Shown here one piece after another: positions 16,586 to 28,899 of a stretch of DNA of 64,000 nt (within the stretch, counting starts at the first letter, position 1; the number at the start of each line of letters is the position of its first letter). The stretch is from G963662905 sp965230045 (GTDB lineage: Bacteria > Bacteroidota > Bacteroidia > Bacteroidales > WRLA01). The translations under genes were made by a program, and so were the position numbers. Under the pieces are notes generated by a model. That model did no database searches, was not told the origin of the DNA, and saw only the letters and a program-made list of their open reading frames with translations. The stretch lies in contig OZ245940.1 of NCBI GenBank assembly GCA_965230045.1, forward strand, positions 2,170,001-2,234,000, given 5' to 3'.

Positions 16586-16610
16586 GATACAATGTATGAA
16601 AAGTATGAGG

Positions 16611-18992
16611 TTACTTGCTAATTGGCTTTAACCAACCGGCCCATTCTGTTCCACAACCGATTTTAGTATCAGCGTCGAAGAATGCGTTTACAGTTGACAT
16701 ATCCATGCCGCCATCAAAAGTCTGTGAAGGATCGTTGAATCCGGTCAGGTCCTGGAGGTGCACATTATCAGAAAGTTCGAAAGGCTTGCTTACTTCAAAA
16801 GTTTCGCCTTCATTTGGAGAATACTTGATTGCTACATCAGAAACATTATTGTTCAGGTAAGCATAATCAACATCAAGCAGTTCGTCATTAACATTCTGGA
16901 GTGTCTTTGTATTTTCAACATGGATTGTGCGCTTGTCGAAGTTACCACCCACAATCACGTTCATGATCATAGCACCCGTACCACGACGGAGTTTCATACC
17001 ATAGTTTTCAGCATCACCGGCACCGATCATAGTAACGTTGGAGAAAGTTGGATTGGACATTGGCGTAGCGTTGTTATCAGATTTCAGGTTGTCACCTTCA
17101 AAACCACGGTCACCTTCGTTGCCTTGCTGAATGAGGATATACTGAGCCATTCCGCTCCAGCCTTCAACCCAGTCAAAAGAGTCATCGCGGCAAGCCCAAA
17201 CACGTGCATGCTTGATGTTGCAAGTGCCACCGAAGAACTCGATACCGTCATCAGCGCCAACATAAATATCAACATAATCAATAGTAGTACCAGCACCAAC
17301 GCCGTACATTGAAATACCGTTTGCTTCGTGTTCTTCGTCAAGTGCAGTACCTGAATATTCAACGCGCAGGTAATTGATTGTGCCTGAGTTGTCGTTGGCA
17401 TCATCGCCACCGTAAACAGCATTTCCGATTTCAGAGAGACCTGTAGCGCCTGAGTTGATCGGTGCATAACCACACATGTGGAGGCCACCCCATGCACCGG
17501 CTTCTTCCAGTTCGGAAGTCATGATAACCGGAGCGTCGGCAGTACCTTCAACAAAAATCTGGCCACCTTGCTCGATAAGCAGGTAAGAAAGTTCGTCAGC
17601 ATCAGCTGTAACAACAGCACCTGCGCGGAAATAGAGTTTTACACCGTTTTTCACATGTACGGCACCGGTCAGAGCTACTTCACCTTCTACATAACCACTT
17701 TCGGTGATATCGCCTTCGAGTGCGCTATAACGTGGAAGTGTAGGATCTACAGAACCGTCATCACCTTTTGTCCAGCCATTGGCCCAAGCGTTACCGGAAC
17801 CAATTTGAGTATCATTGTCAAACCATGCATCTTCGAGCGACATATCAAAACCGCCATCGAAAGTTGTGCTTCCATCAACACCTTCGGTAAGGTTTTGCAG
17901 GTGGAGATTTTCAGAAAGCTCGAAAGGTTTGGTTACTTCAACAGGATCGCCTTCATCGTCAGAATATTTGATTGGCATATCTGTTACCGCTGAGTTGATG
18001 TAAGAATAGTCAACATCAAGCAGTTCGTTGTTAACGTTACGGAGTGTTTGTGAGTTTTCAACGTGGATGGTGCGCTTGTCGAAACCGGTTACGATGAAGT
18101 TCATAAATTTTCCGGCAGTACCGCGACGCAGTTTCATGCCGTAGTTTTCGGCATCACCTTTACCAATAAGAGTAACCTGCGACATCATCGGCATAGCCAT
18201 TGGGGTAGCGCTGTGGTCAGATTCAAGGTTGTCGCCTTCAAAACCGCGGTCACCTTCGTCAGTTTGAACGGCCATCAGATACTGACCTTTTCCGCTCCAG
18301 CCTTCTGTCCAGTCAAAACTATCGTCTCTACAACCATAAACTTTTGTATGTTTGATGTTTACAGTACCGCCGAAAAATTCGATACCGTCATCAGCACCAA
18401 TATAAACTTCGATATAGTCAACAGTAGTACCGTTACCTACACCGTAGAAAGAAATACCATTTGCTTCGTGTTCTTCGTCGAGTGAAGTACCTGAATATTC
18501 AACACGTACGTACTTAAGAGTACCTGAGTTGTCAGCTGCATCCGTTCCGCCATAAACGGCGTCGCCAATTTCAGACAGGCCGGTTGCTCCAGAGTTGATA
18601 GGAGCTTTACCGCAAATATGGATACCACCCCATGCACCGGCTTCCTGAAGATCGGAAGTCATAACAATAGGATTGGCGGCAGTACCTTCCGCAATAATCT
18701 GGCCACCTTGCTCAATCAAAAGGTAAGAAAGTTCATTGGCATCAGCTGTGATTGTTGCACCTTCTTTAATTGTGAGGACAACGCCATCTTTTACATGAAC
18801 CTTACCTTTAAGGGCGATCTCGCCTTCGATTGTCAGACTTTCAGTAATGTCGCCTTCAAGAGTTTCTGTAGGCGTTGGAGTTGGTGTCGGAGTTGGTTCC
18901 GGATCATCATCATCGCTACATGCGGTGAATGTCATGGCTACCATGACCATTACGGCCATCAATACCTGATAAATGTTAAAACGTTTTTTCAT
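16611..18992 (-). CDS. Lipoprotein with two tandem beta-helix domains
   Basis: 793 residues. A signal peptide with lipobox F-T-A-C is followed by an acidic cluster and a P-T repeat linker. Two homologous domains of about 370 residues then follow (about 45-415 and 420-793). Each has the blocks L-S-Y-L-L-I-E-Q-G-G-Q-I, E-A-G-A-W-G-G, L-D-E-E-H-E-A-N-G-I-S, G-A-D-D-G-I-E-F-F-G-G-T and E-N-Y-G-M-K-L-R-R-G-T, consistent with right-handed parallel beta-helices. The two halves are also alike at the DNA level, so the duplication is fairly recent or maintained by conversion. It follows the TonB receptor by 34 bases and probably acts as its surface partner. The ligand is unknown. Confidence 0.75.
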   Translation of the reverse strand: MKKRFNIYQVLMAVMVMVAMTFTACSDDDDPEPTPTPTPTPTETLEGDITESLTIEGEIALKGKVHVKDGVVLTIKEGATITADANELSYLLIEQGGQIIAEGTAANPIVMTSDLQEAGAWGGIHICGKAPINSGATGLSEIGDAVYGGTDAADNSGTLKYVRVEYSGTSLDEEHEANGISFYGVGNGTTVDYIEVYIGADDGIEFFGGTVNIKHTKVYGCRDDSFDWTEGWSGKGQYLMAVQTDEGDRGFEGDNLESDHSATPMAMPMMSQVTLIGKGDAENYGMKLRRGTAGKFMNFIVTGFDKRTIHVENSQTLRNVNNELLDVDYSYINSAVTDMPIKYSDDEGDPVEVTKPFELSENLHLQNLTEGVDGSTTFDGGFDMSLEDAWFDNDTQIGSGNAWANGWTKGDDGSVDPTLPRYSALEGDITESGYVEGEVALTGAVHVKNGVKLYFRAGAVVTADADELSYLLIEQGGQIFVEGTADAPVIMTSELEEAGAWGGLHMCGYAPINSGATGLSEIGNAVYGGDDANDNSGTINYLRVEYSGTALDEEHEANGISMYGVGAGTTIDYVDIYVGADDGIEFFGGTCNIKHARVWACRDDSFDWVEGWSGMAQYILIQQGNEGDRGFEGDNLKSDNNATPMSNPTFSNVTMIGAGDAENYGMKLRRGTGAMIMNVIVGGNFDKRTIHVENTKTLQNVNDELLDVDYAYLNNNVSDVAIKYSPNEGETFEVSKPFELSDNVHLQDLTGFNDPSQTFDGGMDMSTVNAFFDADTKIGCGTEWAGWLKPISK

Positions 18993-19026
18993 TGTACGAA
19001 TTTGTTTTAGGTTAGGTAATTAATTA

Positions 19027-21867
19027 TTAAAGTGAATATTTTAAACTTATTCCGAATGTTAATCCTGTTTTGTACTCATAAACAGCTACTTTGTCAGTGA
19101 TTTCATCCGGCATGTCGTTATTCTCGTATACATCCTGTTTAATGGTGTATTTGGAATCAAGGAGGTTTTTAATGGAAAGGTCGATGCTCAATTTGTCATT
19201 GATTTTGTTTTTAATGATCAGATCGAGTGAATTAAAAGGCATCTGATACTGGTTTCCTACGCCGCTGATACCAACGGAGTAAATTCGCTTTCCATAGACA
19301 TTGTAAACCAGTGCTGTATAAGTGCGGTGTTTGTCGTCAACACCATATTTGAATTCGTATCCGATATCTGCATTGATCAAATAGGGTGATGCGCCCTGCA
19401 ACTGACGCTCATCATTTAACTCATTGTAGTTTTCGGGAATCTTCACATTGGTGTAAATGAGTGCTGCATTCAGGCCGGTAAAGATGTTGCCAAATTTCTT
19501 GCGTGCTTCAAATTCAATTCCGGCAGCAGTGCCGTGATCGGGGAAATTTTGATAAGTGTAGGTGATATCCGTGCCTCCTTTGAGTTTTGAAACGCGTTCA
19601 ATTGGCTGGTCGATGATTTTTCCGTAGGCTCCAAGCGAAATGAGTTCGCCGATATTGGGATACCATTCCCATTTTATTTCAATATTATTGCTGTAGGAGT
19701 TCTCGAGATAAGAACCATCGGAAGCAGTGCTGTCTTTGGTAAAAGGGTTACCTATCGTTTTGCGGCTTCCCTGTTCGGGAACGATATCGGCAGGTGATTT
19801 TTCAAAGAAGCTTGGGCGGGTTACAGTGCGGCTTCCGGCGAAACGCAGGTTCATGTCTTCATTGATGGCGTATTTCAGATTGGCAGCAGGGAAAAGGTCG
19901 AGATTATCGTATTCCAAAGCAATCTCGTCGCCATCAACAACGTCCATGTCGGGAGTAACGCTCATTTTGGATGCCTCAACACGTAAACCGGCATTCAGGC
20001 TGAACTTTTTACTGAAGTTGTAAACAAAATCGGCATAGGCGCCATAAACATGCGATTTGCCATCATAGCCCATATTATCTTTTGAATTGTTCACAATCCT
20101 ATCGAGATAATAGTAATCATCGCCGCTTACCTGGTCTTCTGTGGTGAAATAAGCATCGGGATTGTCTAAGTCAACCAGTCCGGTAACGTTTCCGGCCATG
20201 GTATTGAATTTATAACCGTAATAATAGGAGCGGTAGTCAACGCTTGTTTGACGTCCCTGCCCACCTACAACGATTTCTCCTTTTTTACCCTCTTCATCAA
20301 GCTTGTATTTGAAGTTGAGCGAGAGGTTGATTTCATCCGAATTTTGTTCCACAATGATGCGCTTGGTGTCGTTTCCATTATTTAAGGTCATGTAAACGTA
20401 TTTGTCCGGAGTGTCTGTTCTTTGGTTGATGTACACAACTTCCCTGCGGTCTGGCACATTGTAGTCAACAATCTGGAAGCTTCCGTTCCAGTCGATTTCC
20501 ATTTGCTTTCCAATTTTGTGTTTGCCGCCCAATTGATTGGTTAACAGGCGGTAATTGATGTATTGCGCATTGCGGATTACGGCCGTTTTTTCACCACTTG
20601 CCCAGTCGGGGCGTGTTCCTGTTTTGTCCGTATAGGCGTCCTGCCCGTTGTTCAGGTAAAGGAAGTTGTATTTGAGGGTGTTTTTATCGTTATGCTCGTA
20701 GGTAAGGCTCGCCAGTGATGTGAAGTATGTATTGTAGGAATACTTCTGAGAGATGAAATTGCCATCCTTGATGTTTTGTTTGTTCACTTGGATATCCAGT
20801 ACGTCGGGATGATATTCGTAATCGTTGTTAAACGAAACATTGAACATTGCGCCCAGTTTTCTTTTTTCATTCAATTGAAAAAGTTTGCCGCCAGAGATAG
20901 CAAAATCCAGTGCTGGCATGGCCGCATTATCTGTAAAGCCATAGGAAGCGTAATTGAAATCCGGACCGATTTTCTGGGTTAATTTGTCGGCTACCCAGTA
21001 TTCCTTCGGTGTGAGGTCTTTGCGCTCGTTTACATCAAAACCGAAGAAACGCAAACCTTTTGCATCAATGCGCATAAAGTCTTTTCCGGTGCTGTTGGTA
21101 TTGTATTTAGCACCCAGGCCAAAAGCCATAAAAGGATCTTCGGGATAATCCAAAGTGTTGATGTCAATCAATGCTCCGGTATAATCTGCATAATTGCGCA
21201 CACTGTAGGCTTTGTGCACTTTTAAATATTTGATTACATCAGATTGGAAGATGTCGAGTTTGATGATCTTTTTGGCGGGATCGGGTGAGGCAATCGGCAA
21301 GCCGTTGAGCTGTGCCGCATTGTAGCGGTCGCCAAGGCCACGTACAAAAAGTTGCTTGCTGCCCATCATGGAAACACCGGCAACTTTTTTAACGCCGGCA
21401 GCGGCATCACCGGCTCCTTTGCGCGAAAGCTCTTTTGCACCAACGCTTTGCGTGATTCCGGTGGCTTTCTTCTGATCCATCAGCAAAACATTTTCAGAAG
21501 ACCGGTTGATTTTTGCCGTCACTGTAAAACCAGCGAGGGAGATATTTGCTTCGCCCAGTTCAATATTGTTTTCTATTGTAGCACCGGCAGTTAGGCCAAT
21601 TTCTCTGAAAGCAGTGTCGTAGGATACGAAAGAGAAGCGCAAAAGGTACGAGCCCGGGTCGGCCATAATATTATAATTGCCGTCAAAATCGGTAATGGCG
21701 CCGGTTACTATGCTTGCATCTGCAGGATTGAGCAATGCCACGGTAACACCAATAAGCGTTTCCTGTGTTTTGGCATCGGTTACCTGGCCACGAAGAGTTC
21801 CTTTTTGAGCCTGCGCCTGGATGAGGATCAGACCGAAGAAGAAGAGTAAGATAGAGATTCTTTTCAT
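19027..21867 (-). CDS. TonB-dependent outer-membrane receptor
   Basis: 946 residues from the ATG at 21867, where a signal peptide ending A-Q-A-Q starts; the frame opens at 21885. A carboxypeptidase-regulatory-like beta domain (about 25-105, G-x-V-x-D-A-x-T-x-E-x-L-x-G-V-x-V) precedes the plug (about 120-260, with F-V-R-G-L-G-D-R-Y-N) and a long outer-membrane barrel. The plug is not SusC-like (no SusD gene beside it). It imports a ligand using TonB-ExbBD energy. The partner is the duplicated beta-helix lipoprotein downstream, with the two genes in one transcript that ends at 16375-16403. The 305 bases between this start and speB contain no gene and no recognised riboswitch. Confidence 0.9.
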   Translation of the reverse strand: MKRISILLFFFGLILIQAQAQKGTLRGQVTDAKTQETLIGVTVALLNPADASIVTGAITDFDGNYNIMADPGSYLLRFSFVSYDTAFREIGLTAGATIENNIELGEANISLAGFTVTAKINRSSENVLLMDQKKATGITQSVGAKELSRKGAGDAAAGVKKVAGVSMMGSKQLFVRGLGDRYNAAQLNGLPIASPDPAKKIIKLDIFQSDVIKYLKVHKAYSVRNYADYTGALIDINTLDYPEDPFMAFGLGAKYNTNSTGKDFMRIDAKGLRFFGFDVNERKDLTPKEYWVADKLTQKIGPDFNYASYGFTDNAAMPALDFAISGGKLFQLNEKRKLGAMFNVSFNNDYEYHPDVLDIQVNKQNIKDGNFISQKYSYNTYFTSLASLTYEHNDKNTLKYNFLYLNNGQDAYTDKTGTRPDWASGEKTAVIRNAQYINYRLLTNQLGGKHKIGKQMEIDWNGSFQIVDYNVPDRREVVYINQRTDTPDKYVYMTLNNGNDTKRIIVEQNSDEINLSLNFKYKLDEEGKKGEIVVGGQGRQTSVDYRSYYYGYKFNTMAGNVTGLVDLDNPDAYFTTEDQVSGDDYYYLDRIVNNSKDNMGYDGKSHVYGAYADFVYNFSKKFSLNAGLRVEASKMSVTPDMDVVDGDEIALEYDNLDLFPAANLKYAINEDMNLRFAGSRTVTRPSFFEKSPADIVPEQGSRKTIGNPFTKDSTASDGSYLENSYSNNIEIKWEWYPNIGELISLGAYGKIIDQPIERVSKLKGGTDITYTYQNFPDHGTAAGIEFEARKKFGNIFTGLNAALIYTNVKIPENYNELNDERQLQGASPYLINADIGYEFKYGVDDKHRTYTALVYNVYGKRIYSVGISGVGNQYQMPFNSLDLIIKNKINDKLSIDLSIKNLLDSKYTIKQDVYENNDMPDEITDKVAVYEYKTGLTFGISLKYSL

Positions 21868-22172
21868 ACTAAATTTTATCAGCAAAATGATTGTATCTGC
21901 TTGTTAGATTGTTGAGGCGAAGATATGCCTCGCCCAACTCCTGCTATGAAAGGAATCGTTAAGGAATGATTAAATAAAGATTTCAAAAACCTTAAATTAA
22001 TGTTAATCGCTCCGTTTAAATTCCTGTTATTCAGTATTTAAAGAAGTGGACTGTTTTTGTCTGAATGTTAAGAAAATGAGAAAAAATAACAACAGAAGGG
22101 CGCTTTTTAGCCCGGCAGGGTCAAAAAAAATGAAGAAGAAGGGACTGATGGCACTTTTGGGGGATGTAAATA

Positions 22173-23225
22173 TTATGGCCTTTTTTGGAGCGCGCTATTT
22201 TGAGCATCTGCTGTCAGGATGCTTAACTGATAAAGCAATCGTGCGGCTGTAATGACATTGATTTCGGAATCGCCGGGCGCGGTTTCGCATAAATCAAAAG
22301 CGATAATCTCTTTGCCGCTGGCATGTAGTTTGCGCAGCAGGTAAATTGCCTGATTAAAACTTATTCCGCCGGGAACGGGCGTTCCTGTATCTGGGCAAAG
22401 AGCCGGGTCGAGGGCGTCGATGTCGAAGCTGATATAAACTTTTTGAGGAAGCCTATTAATAATGTGTCCGCAGATTTGCGACCAGTTTCCTCCTTCAAAT
22501 AGTTTTTCTGCAATTTGCTGATCATGAAATAATTCGATCCGATCATCTTTTTCAGCACGTTCGGCCTCATCGGCACTTAAATCCCTGATGCCACACTGCA
22601 CAAGTTTTTTAACAGAGGGGAGTTTCAGCGCATTGTGCATAATGCTTGCGTGCGAAAACTCAAAGCCTTCGTAGGCAATGCGGAGGTCGGCGTGGGCATC
22701 GAATTGAAGAATGCCAAATTCGGCATGCTTTTGGGTCAAAGCACGGATTAAGCCCAAAGGTGAACTGTGATCACCTCCCAGCACAACAGGAATTTTTCCT
22801 GCTGCCAGCAGCTCTGCACTTTTTTGCTCCAGCCAGAGGTTTAATTCTTCGGAAGCATGGTTTACTTTCTTGATCTTTTCCCGGATTATTGGATCGTTTT
22901 CGGAACCACCCTCTTCGAGATGCTGGATGATTTCTTTGGCCAGAGGACGCATTTGCTTATTAAGGGCAGCAATCGGATGCGGAAAAGGAAAAGTTCGGGG
23001 AAGCTTTTCCCACGCATTATTTATATAGGTATCGTAGAAATCGAGTTGAACAGAGGCTTCACGAATGGCTTCCGGCCCTTTTGATGTTCCATCCCGATAG
23101 GAAGTTGTAGCATCCCATGGAACCGGAATAACGACTACCTGCGATGAAACGGCATCATCAGGCAGGCCGAAGTAAGCGCCATTGCTGACGCCTACATCGC
23201 TGAGCCTGTTGTTGTTAGATTTCAT
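22173..23225 (-). CDS. speB: Agmatinase / ureohydrolase-family protein
   Basis: 350 residues with the three metal-binding signatures of the arginase/agmatinase family: G-G-D-H-S-S, F-D-A-H-A-D-L-R and S-F-D-I-D-A-L-D-P. Its location overlapping the SpeD-SpeE gene by 11 bases supports agmatinase (agmatine to putrescine plus urea), although arginase and formiminoglutamase share these motifs. An insertion at about 85-135 makes it longer than typical agmatinases (about 300 residues). No arginine decarboxylase gene lies in the window. It is the last gene of the polyamine transcript. Confidence 0.85.
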   Translation of the reverse strand: MKSNNNRLSDVGVSNGAYFGLPDDAVSSQVVVIPVPWDATTSYRDGTSKGPEAIREASVQLDFYDTYINNAWEKLPRTFPFPHPIAALNKQMRPLAKEIIQHLEEGGSENDPIIREKIKKVNHASEELNLWLEQKSAELLAAGKIPVVLGGDHSSPLGLIRALTQKHAEFGILQFDAHADLRIAYEGFEFSHASIMHNALKLPSVKKLVQCGIRDLSADEAERAEKDDRIELFHDQQIAEKLFEGGNWSQICGHIINRLPQKVYISFDIDALDPALCPDTGTPVPGGISFNQAIYLLRKLHASGKEIIAFDLCETAPGDSEINVITAARLLYQLSILTADAQNSALQKRP

Positions 23226-24498
23226 TTAAAAGCCTTTTAACATAGGTCGGGAGCATAAATGCTGCCTTATGGATGTCCTGGTTATAATAGTTCAGGTTAT
23301 GGTTTTGAACAAATTTCCGGATATCATTTTCATTAACTTCCAGTGGGTTTACATCACCTTTTGAAGCGGTTTGAATGCTCCACACGCCTGAAGGATAAGT
23401 GGGGATATGGAACAGGAGTGTATGCACTTTGTCTTTTCCGGCCACGTCTTTCAAGCAGGTATTGATCTGGTGAAAGGCTTTCTGGTTGAACATGGGCGAT
23501 TCGCCCTGAGCAACGATCATTCCTTTGTCTGTGAGTGCATTATAGCAGTCCTGATAGAATTTTTTGTTGAACAGTCCTTCTGCCGGCCCCACCGGGTCAC
23601 TGCCATCAACAATAATCAGGTCATAACTTCCGGCTTCTGCTTCGGCAACATACTGAATGCCATCGCCAATAATGAGTTCCAGTTTGGGATGGTTGAAGGA
23701 TTGTGAAAGGGTAGGGAGGTGCAGTTTGGCCGCTTCCACAACATTTTCGTCGATTTCCACCATTACAACTTTTTCAATATTGCTGTGCTTCAATACTTCA
23801 CGAATGGTTCCGCCATCGCCACCGCCAATAACGAGCACTTTTTTGGCATCATTGAGGCTCATCAGGGCAGGATGCGTAATCATCTCATGATAATGGTATT
23901 CATCTTTTTCGGTGCACATTACCATATTGTCGATGGTAAGGGTTTTGCCATATGCGTAAGTGTCGATAACGCGGGTACGCTGAAATTCAGATTCCTTGTC
24001 GTAAAGAACTTCGCCGGTATAGCGCAGGCTGAGTGCCTGGTTGTCGTCTTTGTCGGTAAACCATACATCGCGCTTGTACATAGACGATTTCATGCGTTTT
24101 TCGGCAGTTTCGCGGCTGTCGCGTACTTTGAAATCAACCCGTTCGAGCAAATTCATATTGCCACGCCACATTTCCAGTGCAGAATAATTCGTTGCACCAA
24201 AAACTTCTTTCAGGTGGTCGAATGATTTCCATGGATCCACAGTATCGCCGCAGGTGAAAAGGTCCACAGCAGCATACTGATACTCCGGCCATGTGTGAAT
24301 GGCCAGGTGGCTTTCCTGGATTACGACTACACCGCTCACACCAAAAGGTGAAAAATGGTGAAAGGTTGAATTGATAACGGTTGCATTGGCTTTCAAAGCC
24401 GCATCCACCATACCGGTTTCTATCAAAGAAACATCGTTCATGACTTCCGGCTTACAGCCGAAGAATTCAACAAGAATGTGCCGTCCGAGTGCTGACAT
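23215..24498 (-). CDS. speDE: Fused S-adenosylmethionine decarboxylase-spermidine synthase
   Basis: 427 residues combining two enzymes. Residues 1-120 are a class 1B AdoMet decarboxylase: cleavage at E62-S63 in E-S-H-L-A-I-H-T-W-P-E would create the pyruvoyl group, and the catalytic H68 and C83 are at their usual spacing. Residues about 140-427 are a spermidine synthase: G-G-G-D-G-G cofactor site, V-E-I-D and the catalytic D-G-S-D-P-V-G-P-A-E. One chain therefore makes decarboxylated AdoMet and uses it to aminopropylate putrescine to spermidine, with methylthioadenosine as by-product. The downstream speB supplies putrescine. A strong promoter precedes it. Confidence 0.93.
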   Translation of the reverse strand: MSALGRHILVEFFGCKPEVMNDVSLIETGMVDAALKANATVINSTFHHFSPFGVSGVVVIQESHLAIHTWPEYQYAAVDLFTCGDTVDPWKSFDHLKEVFGATNYSALEMWRGNMNLLERVDFKVRDSRETAEKRMKSSMYKRDVWFTDKDDNQALSLRYTGEVLYDKESEFQRTRVIDTYAYGKTLTIDNMVMCTEKDEYHYHEMITHPALMSLNDAKKVLVIGGGDGGTIREVLKHSNIEKVVMVEIDENVVEAAKLHLPTLSQSFNHPKLELIIGDGIQYVAEAEAGSYDLIIVDGSDPVGPAEGLFNKKFYQDCYNALTDKGMIVAQGESPMFNQKAFHQINTCLKDVAGKDKVHTLLFHIPTYPSGVWSIQTASKGDVNPLEVNENDIRKFVQNHNLNYYNQDIHKAAFMLPTYVKRLLNEI

Positions 24499-24532
24499 TT
24501 TTTATTATATATTTTGATTAAAAATAGCGGCG

Positions 24533-24562
24533 CAAAAATATGCGCTTTTCGTTTTCATGCAA
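24533..24562 (-). promoter_or_regulatory. Promoter of the polyamine operon
   Basis: On the bottom strand TTG (24562-24560) and TATTTTTG (24540-24533) are 19 bases apart, an excellent match to the TTTG / TAnnTTTG promoter. It lies 35 bases before the speDE ATG. Confidence 0.75.
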
Positions 24563-24750
24563 GTAAAAAATGACTGATTCACAAAAAAAAATCCCGACTA
24601 ATTTAAGGTATTTTCCGGCATATCAGTAAGAAGCTGGCCATCAGTACGGTATTTTTTCTGTCTTAGTGCAAGTTGATGAAGGTTTTTTTATCGACTCAGC
24701 ATTGCCCGTAGTTTTAATGTCGGAGGCAATCTATGTGGTTCAATAGGTCC

Positions 24751-24778
24751 TTGCCCTAAAGAAATTGTTGTATATTCG
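24751..24778 (+). promoter_or_regulatory. Candidate promoter of the hybrid kinase
   Basis: TTG (24751) and TATATTCG (24771-24778, one mismatch from TAnnTTTG) are separated by 17 bases. This leaves only about ten bases of leader before the ATG at 24797, so the fit is plausible but not strong. Confidence 0.45.
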
Positions 24779-24796
24779 TTATTCCAAATTTCTTCA

Positions 24797-27496
<2,700 letters not shown>

Positions 27497-27585
27497 GCTG
27501 ATAGTCTTTGCCTTAGAAGTTTTTAGCCCTCAACGGGAGTGCCCTGATATTCGTTTTTCTTCAGCGAATGAAAACAGTATGCCAA

Positions 27586-28728
27586 CTAAAATTGGTTTAC
27601 ATCGAAATTTAAAACCTTTTGCGCTTCATCAATAGTGCCCTTGCTGTTTGATTGTGAAAATACAAAAGCATTGATTTTTAAGTTTGATTGGTCAACGGCT
27701 CTGAATTCCAGTATTTTACCGTACAGGCTTTTTATTTCTTCCCGAAGCGCTGCGGATGTTTCCGGATGTTTTGGTATCTCAAAAATAGAGAAACAGTAAT
27801 TTACATCTTCCCTTCCGTGCCACATTTCGGCATAATCGGGTGTTGTTTGCTCCAGATAATAACTGACCGGATGTTTTCCGGTTATGAAATAATGAATGTC
27901 GTTCAGGCATAATCCGGTAAAGCGCAATGGATTTATTTCAATCGGGATAATTTTTTCCTCATCAACCCGGAGCTCTATGTGTACCGGTATGTTATCCAGA
28001 TCTAAGTATTTGTTTAATTCATTGAAATGATCGCGAAAGATATCGAGGTACTGATCAAAAATGGCCTTATTGGTTTTATAAAACCTGTCGCTTACATCTG
28101 TTTTTGAGACGAATGGATGTTCAAAAATATTGACAATAACGGCTTCCTGATTTTTAAAGAAAACATCAACGGCATATTCAGTGCCTTTAATGTACGATTC
28201 GATTATAAAGGCGGCTTTTTTTACCACAACATCCGGGAAAAGTGCTGCAAGTTCCGTGAAATTTTGTTCAATATCTTTCAAGGCATTGTCCCAGTCGGTT
28301 TTGCTCAGGATTGTATAAACGCCGGCACTGAGAAAGCCTACCGATGGTTTCAGTACTACTGGAAATTTGAGCTTTTGGGTGTCAAATGCAAACAAAGCTT
28401 CGTAACTTACTTCCTCGAAAATGAAATCGGGATACATATTCCTGCATGCCCTGCGAAAAGCGGCTTTGTCTTTGAGCAGGTTGATCTGACGGTTGAGTTC
28501 CGGATTTTTTATTGTTTCAAAAACATCTTCAAGGGCATATTCCGAAACGGAATACAGCCTTGGGTTTTTGTGGTAAAGCGCCGCAAAAGTATCCCGTTCA
28601 ATGAGGTTCAGTTTGGGATTTGCAGGAAAAACCTTTTCTGCATATTGATTTTTGAGTACCGGGATATGATGCTCGGTCAGGTAGTTTAATAGTGTTTGGG
28701 AAACGTATGGTTCTTCTAAAATAATCAT
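27586..28728 (-). CDS. ATP-grasp domain protein
   Basis: 380 residues with an ATP-grasp core at about 110-305: the lysine strand F-P-V-V-L-K-P-S-V-G-F-L-S-A-G-V, an acidic I-E-S-Y-I-K-G-T-E-Y-A-V-D-V segment, and the metal-binding P-I-E-I-N-P-L-R-F at the end of the domain. Such enzymes couple ATP hydrolysis to ligation of a carboxylate and an amine or thiol via an acylphosphate. The substrate cannot be deduced and it does not match carbamoyl-phosphate or biotin-carboxylase architecture. It is a single gene with a -7 box (bottom strand TACTTTTG, 28753-28746) about 18 bases upstream. Confidence 0.8.
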   Translation of the reverse strand: MIILEEPYVSQTLLNYLTEHHIPVLKNQYAEKVFPANPKLNLIERDTFAALYHKNPRLYSVSEYALEDVFETIKNPELNRQINLLKDKAAFRRACRNMYPDFIFEEVSYEALFAFDTQKLKFPVVLKPSVGFLSAGVYTILSKTDWDNALKDIEQNFTELAALFPDVVVKKAAFIIESYIKGTEYAVDVFFKNQEAVIVNIFEHPFVSKTDVSDRFYKTNKAIFDQYLDIFRDHFNELNKYLDLDNIPVHIELRVDEEKIIPIEINPLRFTGLCLNDIHYFITGKHPVSYYLEQTTPDYAEMWHGREDVNYCFSIFEIPKHPETSAALREEIKSLYGKILEFRAVDQSNLKINAFVFSQSNSKGTIDEAQKVLNFDVNQF

Positions 28729-28899
28729 TTCGTAAAATTTTGCTGCAAAAGTAGGCTTTTACAGGCGATTTCATCTTTTATTAGGAAACAGCTTTATTCC
28801 AAAATTGTTGGTTTGCAATCAAGCTGCTATATTTTTGAACGGATTCTGTTGATATTCCATCTTGCCACGGCATGCATTCTGATAGGGATTTTCAGGGCT

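Noticed and set aside
16758..18485. Long rightward frames opposite the duplicated lipoprotein
   Set aside because: They are mirror frames of a real, internally repeated gene; their similarity to each other comes from the duplication.
21868..22172. Possible riboswitch upstream of the TonB receptor
   Set aside because: No cobalamin, TPP or other conserved core could be recognised in this stretch.
22046..22252. 68-codon rightward frame at the end of speB
   Set aside because: It overlaps the speB coding region on the other strand, has no promoter or domain, and is lysine-rich low-complexity.
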